From Daedaleopsis sinensis (Eukaryota; Basidiomycota; Agaricomycetes; Polyporales; Polyporaceae), in contig CM066308.1 of NCBI GenBank assembly GCA_033807695.1, positions 1,798,001 through 1,862,000 of the forward strand: DNA of 64,000 bases. The letters are read 5' to 3'. The position numbers and the translations under genes were made by a program. Shown in pieces: positions 35,091 through 46,618 of this stretch. The notes under the pieces are model-generated. The model worked only from the letters and a program-made list of their open reading frames with translations. It did not search any database and was not told the DNA's origin. Numbering within the stretch: position 1 is the first letter of the stretch; every line of letters begins with the position of its first letter.

Positions 35091-36292
35091 TCAACGTCGA
35101 CGCAACCCACAAAGCCCACTCACGTAGCTAAAAGCTCTCGCACAGGCGTCCCATCCATGAACGAACCATCGTATGACAGCGAGCACTTGCAGAGCCCTCC
35201 GTGCAGTTGGACGGCAATGACACACTCCCGCACAGCCCTTCTCTTCACCCACCAGCCATCGTGCATAGCGCGTGCAGATCCATGGGACGTTGACCTTCAT
35301 GTTCGCACCGAACACTCTCTAAATAACCAGTCGTGTCAATCAGTACCTCCATTGACAAAGAACTAGTACCTACCTCCGCGAAGGAGACGAGCGTGTCACC
35401 CAAACACATAACATCCCAAGAATAGGGATCGAGGCGCGTGACACCGAGTCGTTCGTTGATAGCCAAGTTTTCGAGGTCCACCGGAGGTTGCGCGCGTGGA
35501 CCCAACTCGAACCGGCGGGAGAAGCCAAAATCGATGATGTAGATCTTGTCTACCTCGAGGTGCTTGTGGTGCTTGACCGTCTTTTCGGTGGCTATGACCG
35601 TGTTGTCGACATTGAGGTCCTGACCACATCACACACACCAGGCTCAACGGTAGCCTCATGTAGCCATAGTAGATCGAATTCTTACCATATGCACGACATG
35701 GTGTCTATGGAGATACTCGACACCCTGTGGAATAATATCTGGATTAGTTCCATCCTTCCATTGTCATAACATGATAGTAAGACGTGCCTCTACGATCTGA
35801 TAGAAATCGTCGATAGCTTCGCGTAGAGTCCAATTTCTGCCAGTACGCGTGTAGCCTGTCGACCCACAGCCTGGCATGATTATGAAGGGGGGTTCGTGAT
35901 GCACGATCTCGACCGGTAGAGTATGATTAGGCGAAGAGGGATCGTTCTTGAGGAGATGATTGTATATCTCCACTTCCCGTGAGCCAGGCTGGATGATCTT
36001 TATCACCCACGCAGGGCTGTTCAGAGTGGGATTCGTACGGAAAACCACGTGCTAGCACAAAAAGGCGGATGAATGAGCTGGCAGGCCGGAACACGACTGA
36101 AGCACGAACTGGTTTTTCAGTGAGTGGGAGTTCAGTTATACCCTTGCCACGTACTGCTGGATGTTCAACCAGCCATGGAGGTGGAAGAAGAAAATCGGAC
36201 TTTGGGCCTCGTGTGACTGGAATATCAAGCACCCATTGAGGAGGCTTGTACCTGTCTTCATCGTGATTTATGCTTCCGGGTTCACCATTCAT
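35091..36292 (-). CDS. Divergent protein kinase-like protein
   Basis: Exons 36292-36110, 36051-35788, 35724-35686, 35619-35374 and 35318-35124 join in phase. The likely invariant Lys is in WVIKII, the catalytic loop reads VVHMDLNVDN (in place of HRDLKxxN), and the metal motif is IIDFGF. No glycine-rich loop is apparent and the APE region is unusual, so this belongs with the degenerate kinase-like proteins that are common in basidiomycetes. The intron after exon 2 appears to use a GC donor. The 3' end is uncertain: the frame stops at 35091 if exon 5 reads on, but a donor after 35124 could splice to a last exon ending near 34843. An in-frame Met at 36334 is an alternative start. Confidence 0.7.
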
Positions 36293-36461
36293 GGTACCTA
36301 GTTTTGAAGCAAAAGTGTGGCTGCTGATCCACACGATGGAGGTGGGTTACGAACAAGTAGAGCATAAGCGCCTCAAGTACACGCCCAGCACTCGAATTGT
36401 CGCTTAACCTGATGCCCACACATTTGAACTTAAATACAGTACAAGCTCAACCGCAGTGCTA

Positions 36462-38516
36462 CTACAGTTTGCGTACTAACCTCTCCGAGAGTGCAGAGCG
36501 GGGCTTGATGACACACCTCCAATCCTCAAGATATCTATGCAGGCTCAATGAGAGTCAATGTCAGAGAATGCGCGAGGAGCCTACTGACGAGATAATCCCG
36601 GTGATCTGTCGTGGTTGAATGTGGACAGGACGACCATCGTCGTCTACCACAGGAGTGATTTGGAATGCCGATAGCACGGACGCAATGAAAAGAAACATGG
36701 TCGCTTCTGCAAAGTATCGCCCCGGGCAAATACTGGAACAGAACCTTGGTATCAGCGAGAACTCAGACACGTTGCTCTCTATCACACTCACCGTCGCCCA
36801 AAGCCGAAGACACTAGCTGCGGGGTCTCTTATGTTCGGGTCAAATCTCCCGTCTTTGAGATACCGATCTGGTATGAACCGTTCAGGCTCTGGATAAATGT
36901 CTGGGTCGTTGGAAATTGCCCTGTACAGTCCCGGTTAGCAGATGCATACGGCACTTGAGAGTAGCAGTATTCTGACCAGCTATTGATGAGCACGGTTGCG
37001 TCTTTCGGAATGTAGTACCCGTTATATTCGTCCTCCTCGGTGGTGCAATGGGGCACTCCGAGGGGAACCGCGGTATACCACCGCAAGGTCTCCTTCACGA
37101 CCGCATTCACGTATTGAAGCGCATCGCGATCCGATAGGTCAGGGAGTCTTTCTGTTCCGACGATAGCGTCTAGTTCCACCTGCGCCTTCATTTGCGCTTC
37201 AGGGTAGAGCGCCATCGCGAGGAAGAATCTTTGCAGTGTTGCATATTGCTGTAGAGTTTCTCATGTGAACGACAGTAGTATATGAGATTTGTGGTACTCA
37301 CGGTGTCCAGGCCAGCTGATAGCCCGACATATCATGAGCATCCAATGACTGATACACATACACAGGGCAGACAGACCTGAATACGCGGATCCCAGTGAGG
37401 CCTGGGCGATTGCCTCACTATCGGCTGCCGCCTCATCATCCAAGGAGGCCAGCTTCTCTATTATGGAACGAGCAATCGAAGGCGAAGCTTCTCCCGTACG
37501 CTGAGATATTGAGCAGCGAGTCAGAGGTAGTAGTGTTGGCGACACTGGGTATACCGCACTCACGACTTCTTCCTTAGCGTTATTCCAAGGCATCTCCAGC
37601 ATTCCCATGGTTGCACGACGGATGTCGGCGAGTTGTCGCAAAAAACCAGTCCCGGGGAGCCATGTCGGTAGCCGCGCTAAGAATGGAAAGTGTTCGACCA
37701 AAGAGCCATTGATCACGAGGAACTCAACGCTCGAAAGGGCTTTCTCGCAACAAGTTATGTTCTCGTCGTGTTCATCGGCTATCTTCAGGCCGTAAGCACT
37801 ACCAATGATTGTTACTCCGAGAGAGCTGAGTAGTCGCGATCATCGTCAGCATCAGAATACACGATTCACGAGGATAGCGGTGGAAACGTACTAGCGGAGA
37901 TGCTCCTCCACGTTCTCTGGAGTTTTGAGGAGGCGATGTAGAAGTCTTCGTACGCCATCTTCTTGGTGAGCGCGATGTTGTGCAATAGCTTCTGGACGGA
38001 AGTACTGCCAGAAGACTCGGCGACGTTGCCTCCAGAACTGACCGTACGGTGAAAAGACGAAACTCCATTCCCATCCGGTGCTGCGGAGCTATGTCATCGC
38101 CTTGTCGAACAAAGTAAGCGGAGACATGACTCACAAGCGAACCATGTTGAACTTGGGTCTGCTGGCGTATTGCACTGACCGCTTCTCGACCAGTTCGGTC
38201 GCAGTTTCGAAGTCTCCGACTATCAGCATCGTGTTGCCCAACGCCTCCAACGATATGAGATTCCCTGACATTTGTCGACTGAGTCACGAGTTATGCATCC
38301 TCAGGTCTGACAAATAATCAACGCACCAAACCTTTTGCGCATGTCACCATACACCAACCATGGTGATGTCTTCGGTATGTCCAAAAGATTTCCGATGACA
38401 GGTAAAGGCCGAGGTCCTGGCGGTGCTGGCAGTCTTCGCCTCTTGGAAATGGCGTGAGTGACACAGAAAGCAACAAAGCCGACAAGAAGTATGGCGAGGG
38501 ATGTAGCTGACACCAT
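36462..38516 (-). CDS. Cytochrome P450, second copy
   Basis: Multi-exon gene from ATG at 38516 to the stop at 36462. It has a hydrophobic N-terminal anchor (LAILLVGFVAFCV), the PPGPRPLPVIGN hinge, the C-helix FWRQRRRVF, an I-helix joined across an intron as YSAGLDT, the K-helix ETLR, the PERFIPDRY motif, and the heme loop FGFGRRICPGR with its Cys ligand, again split by an intron after Arg. The last exon gives CVIKPRSALSERL. Some donors are weak (GTCAGT, GTCTGT), but the phases are consistent and I see no break. It is the same broad family as the copy at 28414-30536 but clearly diverged, so not a recent duplicate. The substrate is unknown. Confidence 0.88.
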
Positions 38517-39970
38517 GATTGTTGAACAAGAGTGGAGGATGCTGAGAGGGCTTCGTGGGGATCGAGTCATCGATATGCATGAGTATGGCTGGGACCATTT
38601 ATCTACCTGGCGGTGTCAGAGCGGTCGTGGATATGAATGGCTCATCTCGGGCCATGGCTCGGTCAGTCACGTAATGCACTGTATGAGACCCTAGAATGTC
38701 AGCTGCCGTCGTACTGCATCCATATATGCCGGAGAGAGCAACGAAGATGCGATATGTTCTATAGAAGCAAGCAGACCTATCGTCTAGCGTTGAACGTTAA
38801 CCTTGACCATGTACTGTGCCCACAAGACTTGAGAGCTCCACTCACCGGGCGCGATCCGAGCCATGTGTGTGTGATAATGCTTTTTGGTGGTCTCGTACCC
38901 AAATGTGCGGGTTCATACTCGCACGTCTGGGTAGTACGAGACCAGTTTGTGGATGGAAAACGTAGCTGAAATCTCCACCTCAAAGTATCGTGTGCCTGAG
39001 AATAGCTTCACGTGTCCCGGCCCTCCCTGGCGTCCAGCGAGACGTTTGAAGAGGGTCCAGGCCGTCTGAGGAGGTGGGTAAATTCAGTTGCTTGCAGTGA
39101 CTCAGGTGTCACACTGAGGACAGTGGCGGTGAGTAAACAATTCGGAGCGCAATGCACCGCCACATTCCGCAACGATTTTGCTATGGGCGCTCCCGGAGAT
39201 AGGCTAGTAATGTTCCTGCCAACTCGTGGCAAGTTCTGACTGTCTTTCAAAGTCTACCAAATCCTATATCACCATCTCCTCGACTTCAAGTATGCTACTA
39301 ACTGGTATACTGAGTACCTGAGCTCTCGTGTGCTCACTGTGTTTCAATCACATCACAGTACCACACAGTCCGCCCACAGTCACGTCTCTGGACTCAGTCC
39401 GTAATAGAATCGCAACTCGATGGCAAACCACCCGAATTTCGCAATGACCATCGGAACCAGAAGATGTTCAAAGGGTCGGCCGGCCATAACAGTTAACTGA
39501 TAGATGCGCAGACCCGACCCGGTCGCCTCAGTTCATGCACCGGTACTCATCATCTTCTGTTCTGACAGGATCGCGGGAAGATGACCGTCGTCCCAAGCCA
39601 GTATGGCGACACACTGGGCAGGTGGTCAGCGGCAGATGCAACGCGTCTGCAGCTATGGCGATTTTCAAAGTTCAAACCTAGTGGTGGCTCCTATGTGCTA
39701 CTGAGGTCGGCACGACGTTCTAACACGCGGTGCCCTCGTTTTCGATTGAGGCTTTCAACTTTCGAACAACGATCGGTCGCGCCAACACCACTGCACATCC
39801 TACATTTGCCCGGAATAACCTGTTGTCATGCGCACTTATGTGTTTCGCTGCCCCATGCAATGTACATGGCAGTGCAACAATTGTTGCTTCCTCATGTTGG
39901 ACGTTGGACTTCAAGTTTTCAAGTCACATCAGGGTGATCAGGAGTCCTTCACGTGCGTAAGACCGTGTCA
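38517..39970. other. Intergenic stretch between P450 and protease
   Basis: No gene is supported; short open frames lack motifs. Confidence 0.5.
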
Positions 39971-39977
39971 TATATAA
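39971..39977 (+). promoter_or_regulatory. TATA box of the aspartic protease gene
   Basis: TATATAA lies 104 bp upstream of the start codon at 40081 and is followed by a pyrimidine-rich leader, a usual layout for a strongly expressed fungal gene. Confidence 0.55.
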
Positions 39978-40080
39978 CCGCAGCTGCTCAACTTACTCGA
40001 CAACAGGATCCCTCCTGCTCTTCAGTCCTTCACCAATCCTCTCGCATCTCCTAGCCTCCACCCTTTCTGCTTCTCAAACG

Positions 40081-41670
40081 ATGTTCTGCAAGACCACCCT
40101 CGTCGCTGTCGCCCTCGCTCTCATCGCGTCGGCGACTCCTCTTGAGACTCCCCGCGAACCCGCACGCATCCTCAAGGGAACTACCAATGGCCACATCGGT
40201 ATTCCCTTGCACAAGCGCGGCACGTTGAAGAACGCGGACGGCACCTTTAACCCCGACAAGGCCCATAACGAGGTTGTGAAGCTCGTCAAGTAAGTGTTCT
40301 CCCTCCCACCCTTCCTTGGGCTATGCATCTATCAGGAGACCGGTGCTCATCAGCACTCCCTTGACAGCAAGCATCGTCAGAACTTGAACAACGCCGTGAA
40401 GAACGGGGCCCGCGGCTTCTCTGGCGCCGTGGTCAAGCCTGTCACTACCACTCCGCGCGCGACCCGGAAGCGCGATGGCGTTCCCCTTGAGGACCAGGGC
40501 GGGGACCTCCTATGGTCCGGCAGCGTCAGCATCGGCCACCCGCCGCAGACGTTCGTCATCGACTTCGACACCGGCTCCTCGGATCTCTGGGTCCCATCCT
40601 CGTCCTGCCGCTCCTGCGGGGACCACAACCAATACAATCTCAAGAAGTCGTCAAGCGGCAAGAAGGTGAAGAGCTCGACCCCTTTCGAGATCAGCTACGG
40701 CGATGGGTCTACCGCCTCTGGCTCGCCCTACTCTGACACCGGTAGGCATCATATGCACTCCACGGTCGAGCTGTAGTCTCACAGTATCTCAGTATCTCTT
40801 GGGGGAGTGAATGTCACCGGCCAAGTGTTCGCTGCGGTGACGAAGGAGTCACCCGAGTTCCAGCAAGACCCCATGGACGGCCTCATGGGCATGGGTCTCC
40901 CCGCGCTCTCCAGCCTGCAAGCGGTATGTGATCATCTGTCAGCGCTCCGGAAGCCCGATGCAGACTGACACGCATATAGGACCCGTTCTTCTCCACCGCA
41001 GTCAAGCAGGGCGCCGTCAAGGAGGGCACCTTCGCGTTCAAGCTCGCCCAGAACGACTCCGAGCTCTTCATTGGAGGCACGAACAGCAAGCTCTTCACCG
41101 GAGACATCGAGTACCACGACGTGAGCGGCGACTCTGGATTCTGGGTCATCGATGGTGGCTCTGTGTCGGTCGACGACAAGTCGGCAGCGTCGGACCTGCT
41201 GACCATCATCGACTCGGGAACGACCCTTGCCGTCGCCCCTCCCGCTGCCGCGCAGGCTCTGTACAACAGTATCGAAGGCGCCCAGGAGTTCGAACAAGGT
41301 TTCTTCTCGTTCCCCTGCGAGTCGCCCCCGAAGGTTGCGTTCAGCTGGGGCGGCAAGTCGTGGGAGATCAGCGCCGACAAGTGAGTTGCTGCTACTATCC
41401 TATCAGCTCTTGCACACGTTACTTATGAGCTCGTAGCATCAACCTGGGTACGACCGAAGAGGGCTCGAGCGACTGCGTTGGTGCTATCGTTGGACAGGAC
41501 CTTGGCTTTGGCAGTGACAGTGTTTGGCTTCTCGGCGATGCGTAAGTGCAGCAGTCACTTTTCTTACTGGACTGTGTGCCTTACATGATTGCTTGCATAG
41601 GTTCATGAAGAACGTGTACACGGTCTTCTCTGTCGACAAGAACGCGGTCGGCTTCGCCACGCTCGCATGA
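40081..41670 (+). CDS. Secreted pepsin-like aspartic protease
   Basis: Six exons (40081-40289, 40368-40741, 40793-40923, 40980-41380, 41437-41541, 41601-41670) join in phase to 429 residues. It is a family A1 endopeptidase. The N-terminus is a signal peptide (FCKTTLVAVALALIASATP), followed by a propeptide of roughly 100 residues with dibasic sites (a KR lies just before DGVPLEDQ). The two catalytic aspartates are in DFDTGSSDLW and IIDSGTT. A conserved C-terminal block (LLGDAFMKNVYTVFSVD) closes the fold. It resembles polyporopepsin-type enzymes. It is probably secreted and active at acid pH, by family knowledge. No breaks are seen. Confidence 0.93.
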
Positions 41671-42016
41671 GTCCGAGTCAGTGCTTACCTCAATGTATCA
41701 GGTCTTTGGTTGTAATATTCTCATAGACTGTTGTTCGTGCTGCTGTACATCTATTGAGTCACTCAATATACCCTTGCTGTACATTTATCCAACGTAGCAA
41801 GGTTGCTGCAATACCTACTCACCTTCCTCTAGTATTTCTTGGAGAGACGCCCACTCTGAGTGCGAAGCACAAGCGCGCGCCGCCAGCCTTGGCTAATAAT
41901 AATATTGCACATATTGCACAACTTGCTACCTAACTGTCACTGACACGCCCTCCTTGCACCAAGCTTGGTGTGCCTGTATGGACTGACGAGCCATCTACGG
42001 CTTGACTGCCTCTTGC
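41671..42016. other. Short intergenic spacer
   Basis: Three-prime region of the protease and presumed promoter of the LYR gene; nothing else seen. Confidence 0.5.
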
Positions 42017-43479
42017 ATGACGACCGTCCCCCTCCGCTCCTCCCAATCTATCCACCGCGCTCGTCTCGCCGCTCTTGTCTCCGAGCTCCGGCCCACACAC
42101 TTCCGTGCGCCCTTGACAAGGCTGCTCGCGCACCGAATACCGACGCTATGGACGCTCTACAGGGGAATCATGCGTGACGCACCTACAGACACGGTACGTG
42201 GTACAACCATTGCTGTAGCCTGAGGTCGCGGTGAAGCTCGGGGGTCATGTCTGCGGAACGACGTCTTCTGACGGTGGCTGTCAAGATCAGGTCGCGTATG
42301 CGCGAGTTCTTCCGTGACCGCAAGAGCATGCGTGCACAAGGAGACGTGACGCGAGAGTTGCGGACGGCCCACAAGGTGCGCGACTTCGCGTCGAGTTCAA
42401 ACGTTTTCGTTGATGACAGTCGGACACGCTCGCAAGTGGTGGGACATCTTCCGCAAGGCCCGGGAAGGAGATGCGCACCTGCAAGCCGTCTGCGCCCGGT
42501 ACAGCAGGATGCTCGAGGGTGTGCGCGCCCAAGCCCGCGCCGACGACGTGTTCGCTGAAGAGATGGTACGCATCCCTACGCCCCCATACCGCGTATTCCT
42601 CTCACAAAAGCCACAGGCGTGGTACGAGCGCATGCGCACGCGCCCGATCATGACCGGGGCATACCTGCGGCCAACGCTGTTCAACGGCCCTCTGCCCCGA
42701 CTCTCCCCGCAGCCTCTGCACATCACCGGCATGATCACAGCCAGGCGTGCAGCGCGCGAACGCCGCATGGCCAAGCACGACGTCCTCCAGGACCAGATGC
42801 GGCTGCTGAACGCGGAGATCCAGTTCGAGCGCGACCTTGCGGACGCAGCTACCAAGCAGGGACAGATCGTCGAGCGCGTGTTCACGGACGACGCCTCCGC
42901 CTGGCGTGAGTGCCGCGCTCGTCATCCTCATCCCGAGCGGCCGCTGACGGGATAGGCTGCAGGTGCTCCGATCAAGGACGTCATGGACGGGATATCGGAG
43001 AGCTTCGACCGGGAGAGGGCGCGCCTGCGGCAGCCATATCCCCCCGAGATGCTTGAGGCGATCAAGGAGGCGCGGCGCGAGAAGGTGCGCAACCAGACAC
43101 GAGAGCGAATGCGGTGGCGGCGTGGGGAGGTCACGAACCGGCTGCTGAGGCGCATGCGACAAGGGCCCCCAGCGCATGTGCTCGCGTTGATGACGGACAA
43201 GCAGAAGCGCATGGACCGTATTGCTCGGGGGGCTGGTGAGGCGGGCTATGTCGCGCAGGTCAAGCGTAGGCTTGGGCACAAGATGAGAGACCCGGACGCG
43301 TGGAAAGTCGAGTTCGGACAGCCGGAGAACCGGGAGATGCTGGAGCGGATGGAGACAGACATTGAGGCAGAGAACCAGAGACGAAGGGCAAAGTTTGCGG
43401 AGCTTGGTTCACAAGGTAGGTTCGTCGTACACCATGTCCTGGCGAACTCGGTGTCTGACTCCAAATCCCAGATGAATAA
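42017..43479 (+). CDS. LYR-motif mitochondrial protein
   Basis: Five exons (42017-42193, 42286-42375, 42437-42905, 42963-43415, 43472-43479) join in phase to 398 residues. The LYR motif is in LWTLYRGIMR near residues 46-55, and a helical continuation (IRSRMREFFRDRK, then AHKWWDIFRKAREGD) matches the Complex1_LYR_2 type. LYR proteins act in mitochondria as assembly factors or as partners of iron-sulfur and acyl-carrier proteins. The C-terminal two thirds are highly charged and predicted helical, much longer than the family minimum; similar long forms are known in basidiomycetes as far as I recall. The last exon adds only two residues and the stop. Confidence 0.75.
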
Positions 43480-43626
43480 CTACTACCATAATAGACCATA
43501 CCACCATTCCTTGTCTTACGGACGTCTTCCTAGAAACCTAGTACGGGATGAAAGTGCGCGATGTATGGAGTGATGAGTAAATCCGGCGTTCGTCCTTCTC
43601 CCTACCCCAAGCACCTTGACATCACC

Positions 43627-44013
43627 ATGACGCACCTGTATCCGCCAGGCGGCAGAGGACACAGAATATAAACCCTGCTTCACTACGTAGCTTCATCAGG
43701 GCACAACATTCGTGTCTTCTACGCACGTCGCCCCGACCTCGCCGGCCACGCCAACGCCACGGACGCTGAGCAGACCTATAAGAAAGCATTTCAGACCGTG
43801 GACAGGCCGGCCGTCACCGAGCGTGATATGCACGAGGAATATATGAGGGATCCGCCACCGTAAGTCGAGGCAATAGTACGCAAACAGCTGTTGAGTGTTG
43901 CTTTAAGTGTTACGCGTTACGCACCGAACCCGCCCTTCGAATCTAACACCGACCCCAGGGAAACACTGACACCGGGAAGGTGTTGAAGCAGGACGCTCTG
44001 GAGGAGTCGTCGT
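43627..44013 (+). other. Possible small gene or stray exon
   Basis: A coding-looking segment (about 43701-43859; NIRVFYARRPDLAGHANATD and a downstream charged part) is bounded by CATCAG on the left and GTAAGT on the right, as expected for an internal exon. It could splice to a terminal exon after CCCCAG at about 43960, giving a short tail. I could not find a convincing first exon; the ATG at 43627 does not join in phase, and a TATAAA-like element sits near 43665. It could be a small mitochondrial-type protein or a relic. Confidence 0.35.
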
Positions 44014-44270
44014 GACGGGCAGCTCGGTGCACCCTGGCAACCCACCGGCATGAAAGTTGACTCAATATTTGCCCTGCTGTGTAAACCAGCCGTGGTTCGT
44101 AGTTACGCTGTATGAACGAAACGTGCTCGCGCGCAAGTTGAGTCCAGACCGAGGCTTTGAGTCAGCTCGGCACCTTTGGTGCGGTAAAACTTGAGACGTT
44201 GACAATGAAACATCAATCGAGGCCTCATCATAGCAGCACTGCGATGGTGTCGCAGCAGACTTCCAACGAC

Positions 44271-44275
44271 AAAAA
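44271..44275 (-). terminator. Pol III terminator of tRNA-Gly
   Basis: A run of five T on the minus strand lies 12 nt downstream of the tRNA 3' end, as expected for RNA polymerase III termination. Confidence 0.65.
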
Positions 44276-44287
44276 GTGTGTCATGCT

Positions 44288-44358
44288 TGCATTAAGGGGG
44301 AATCGAACCCCCGGCGGGTCGATGGCAACGACCCAGGTTACCACTACCCCATTAATGC
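44288..44358 (-). tRNA. tRNA-Gly (anticodon GCC)
   Basis: On the minus strand the 71-nt sequence starts GCATTAA and ends with the pairing TTAATGC plus an A discriminator. The D-arm region contains GGGTAGTGG, the anticodon stem pairs GGTCG with CGACC around the loop TTGCCAT (anticodon GCC), and the T arm reads GGGGGTTCGATTCCCCC. There is no intron. The box B consensus GGTTCGATTCC is intact. Confidence 0.93.
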
Positions 44359-45056
44359 GATACAACACTCAGCGTTAGTCAAGACCACACGTACTCTGTT
44401 TTCGCAAGCGAGCCCCCATCACCCGCCAAACAACCGCCTGGTCCGTGCGCACTGTCCGGTGGTATATAGCCCGCGCACAAACATCCCGTTTCCTTACCAC
44501 TCTGGCCTTTTGGCTTAGATCAAGTGTAGTATCTGTTCTTAATAGTTTAACCACTATTATGGAGGCACCGCCTCCATTATTGGTTATCTAATTTTTGCCG
44601 CCCTTGTCCCCCGAGCTCTGCTTGCAACTCGGGGGCGCGATGACCTTGCTACTGCACTGCTGGCTTGTGTCGTCGGGGGATCTCCCTTTTTCTTTTTGGG
44701 GCACGTTTACAACTGGCCAGTTGGTCAGAAGTTCCGTGCTTCAAATGGATAAAAGGTGCGCGTGTGGACGCACTGTTTTACAGTATGTATTGCAGTGATA
44801 ATTAGTGTTCTCTTGGGACAGCAGATTTACGTTCGTAGTGACTTTTGTCGAGTTTGTATCTCGTTCGTTGGTACATGTACAAGCGCGACGATCCGCTGCT
44901 AACAATAAGAACGTTCCATTTTTTTAAAAGTAATGAGCTGAACTGTGCGACAGTGCGAGTATATTGAGCAAAGTTCAAGAAGTTCGGAGCGCCCGTGAGG
45001 ATAACAGACGCTTACTTATACGGGCGTTGAGTAGACACACTTCACGTCCAACTACC
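44359..45056. other. Upstream of the tRNA: short hairpin and AT-rich tract
   Basis: An imperfect palindrome with the core TATGGAGGC-ACC-GCCTCCATTA lies at about 44558-44580. A TATA-like GGATAAAAGG is near 44746. Nothing coding. It may be an old solo LTR or other insertion upstream of the tRNA gene, but no target-site duplication was established. Confidence 0.35.
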
Positions 45057-45768
45057 ATGTCGTCTTCCCAATCTTCGAATTCCGAGCCGCCATCTTCGTC
45101 CTCATCCTCGTCGCCGCCTAAACGCATCGTGTACCAAGTAGAGACGACCGGAAGTCTCTGGGGCGACGTGAAAGAGGCCTTCAAGGTATGCCAGCCCTTG
45201 GCCAGCGCCTCCCTCCTCCTCCTCCTCCTCCTCCTCCTCCTTTTCGTACGTGTACTGATCGCTTCGCTTCGCACACGCACAAGAAAGAGAGTCTCTCCGC
45301 GCGATGACCTGGCCAAGATCAACGAGATCCCGTGCGCGCGCGGGAGCCTCCTGAGCGGGATCGCGAGCGGGGTCGGCATTGGGGTCGTCCGCGGAATGTC
45401 GAGCAGTGCGTCCCTCCCCTTCTTCTCTTGTTGTACACCGTGTCACTCAGGCTCACCGCTCCCCCCGCGGGCCTATCTCTGCTACGCTGCGATTGGCGGA
45501 CGCGTGCAGGCGTGTTCGTCGCGTCCAACTGGGCGGTGGGGACGTTCATGCTCATCTCGCTCGGGACGTGGTACGTTCTCCGTCCTTCCGCTCGCGTGGT
45601 TCGCGATTCTGCCCGTGCAAGCCGGTGCTGACGGGCGTGTGCAGGACTATCTGCCAGCGGAACCTCGTAGAGGAACGGCGGCGGGTGCAGCAGGTCGTCG
45701 AAGCGATCCCCAAACGGTTCGTGAAGGCGGAGGAAGGGCCGGGTGCTGAGGCGCAGAAGACATCATGA
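45057..45768 (+). CDS. COX20: COX20 cytochrome c oxidase assembly factor
   Basis: Four exons (45057-45185, 45318-45405, 45510-45570, 45645-45768) join in phase to 133 residues. A Ser-rich N-terminus is followed by the family signature INEIPCARGSLLSGIASG, a first hydrophobic segment (GIASGVGIGVVRG), then ASNWAVGTFMLISLGTW as the second, and a charged tail with RRRVQQVVEAIPKRFVK. COX20 is a mitochondrial inner membrane chaperone for Cox2. The length fits the family. The first intron contains a CCT microsatellite (about 45213-45242). The gene converges on the phosphatase gene ending at 46003. Confidence 0.9.
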
Positions 45769-46002
45769 GTGCGTGCCGCACTAGCCTGCATAAATTACGC
45801 GCATCCCCCATCCGGCGTGCAAGATGGCGCAAAGTCGAGCTCCGCGCTCAGTCGTTCGCGTCATGCACTCGGTACGGGGCCACTCCGTCGAGGATGGAGA
45901 GGCAGTCCAGCAGCTTTATATTATATTGATATAAGACAGCTTCCTTTGCATGCAGCCCGGTATCTACCCACTCAGCGCGCCGCGCCGCGGTTGTCCCAAT
46001 AA

Positions 46003-46618
46003 TCAGAAGTATTGTGGGCTGCCCCAAACCTCCTTGTCCCAGTTTTCAACGAGCTCAGGGTCGTCCTTGTACTTGGCTTGAAAGTCGGAGAACCCGCCCC
46101 GGAGAATGAGCACTTGGTGAGGAATGTCTAACCCGTCCCCTTCGAGCTGGTCCCGCGCCTCGGCGTATAGCTAGGCGTGCCGAAGGTGCATCAGTCTCCG
46201 TCACAGATGCAGCAGGGGAAGATGCTTCGTGACATACTCGGGCAGCCTTGGGACCACTGGGCAGTGTGAGCGACGTCAGCCCCGAGCACACGCGCGTGAA
46301 GGAGGTAGTGAATACGTACCGCACTTGGGAGAGCGCACAGTGGAAGACGACAGTGGGGATGTCCTTTGTCTTCTGGACGAGGTCGTTGACATGGACGTAG
46401 AACTGGCTTGAGGGCGAGTTCTGGGCACCCTTGATGTTCCCCCCGGCCCAGTCGTCGTCGCGTACGTCGATGACACAGTAGTCCTTCATCGGGACCTTCT
46501 CGCTCTTGATGATTGAGGCGAGCTCCTGCGTTTGCGCGGGGTCGTAAGGAGATGAGCCATGCATAGTCCAGACCGGTATAAGCGAGGCACTCACGTCTGG
46601 TGAGATGTATTTGAGCAT
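46003..46618 (-). CDS. Cdc25/Acr2-type rhodanese phosphatase
   Basis: The gene starts at ATG 46618; the first exon (46618-46595) encodes only eight residues and splices to 46525-46320, removing a stretch that would otherwise read through. The rhodanese fold shows YCVIDVRDDDWAGGNIKGA, and the active-site loop HCALSQVRGP (Cys-x5-Arg) is assembled across an intron inside the Arg codon. The last exon (QVLILRGGFSDFQAKY) completes the fold and stops at 46003. It is closest to the small yeast Ych1/Ibp1 and Acr2 group: arsenate reductase or protein tyrosine phosphatase. Which activity applies cannot be told from sequence. It is divergent from VDAC. Confidence 0.87.
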
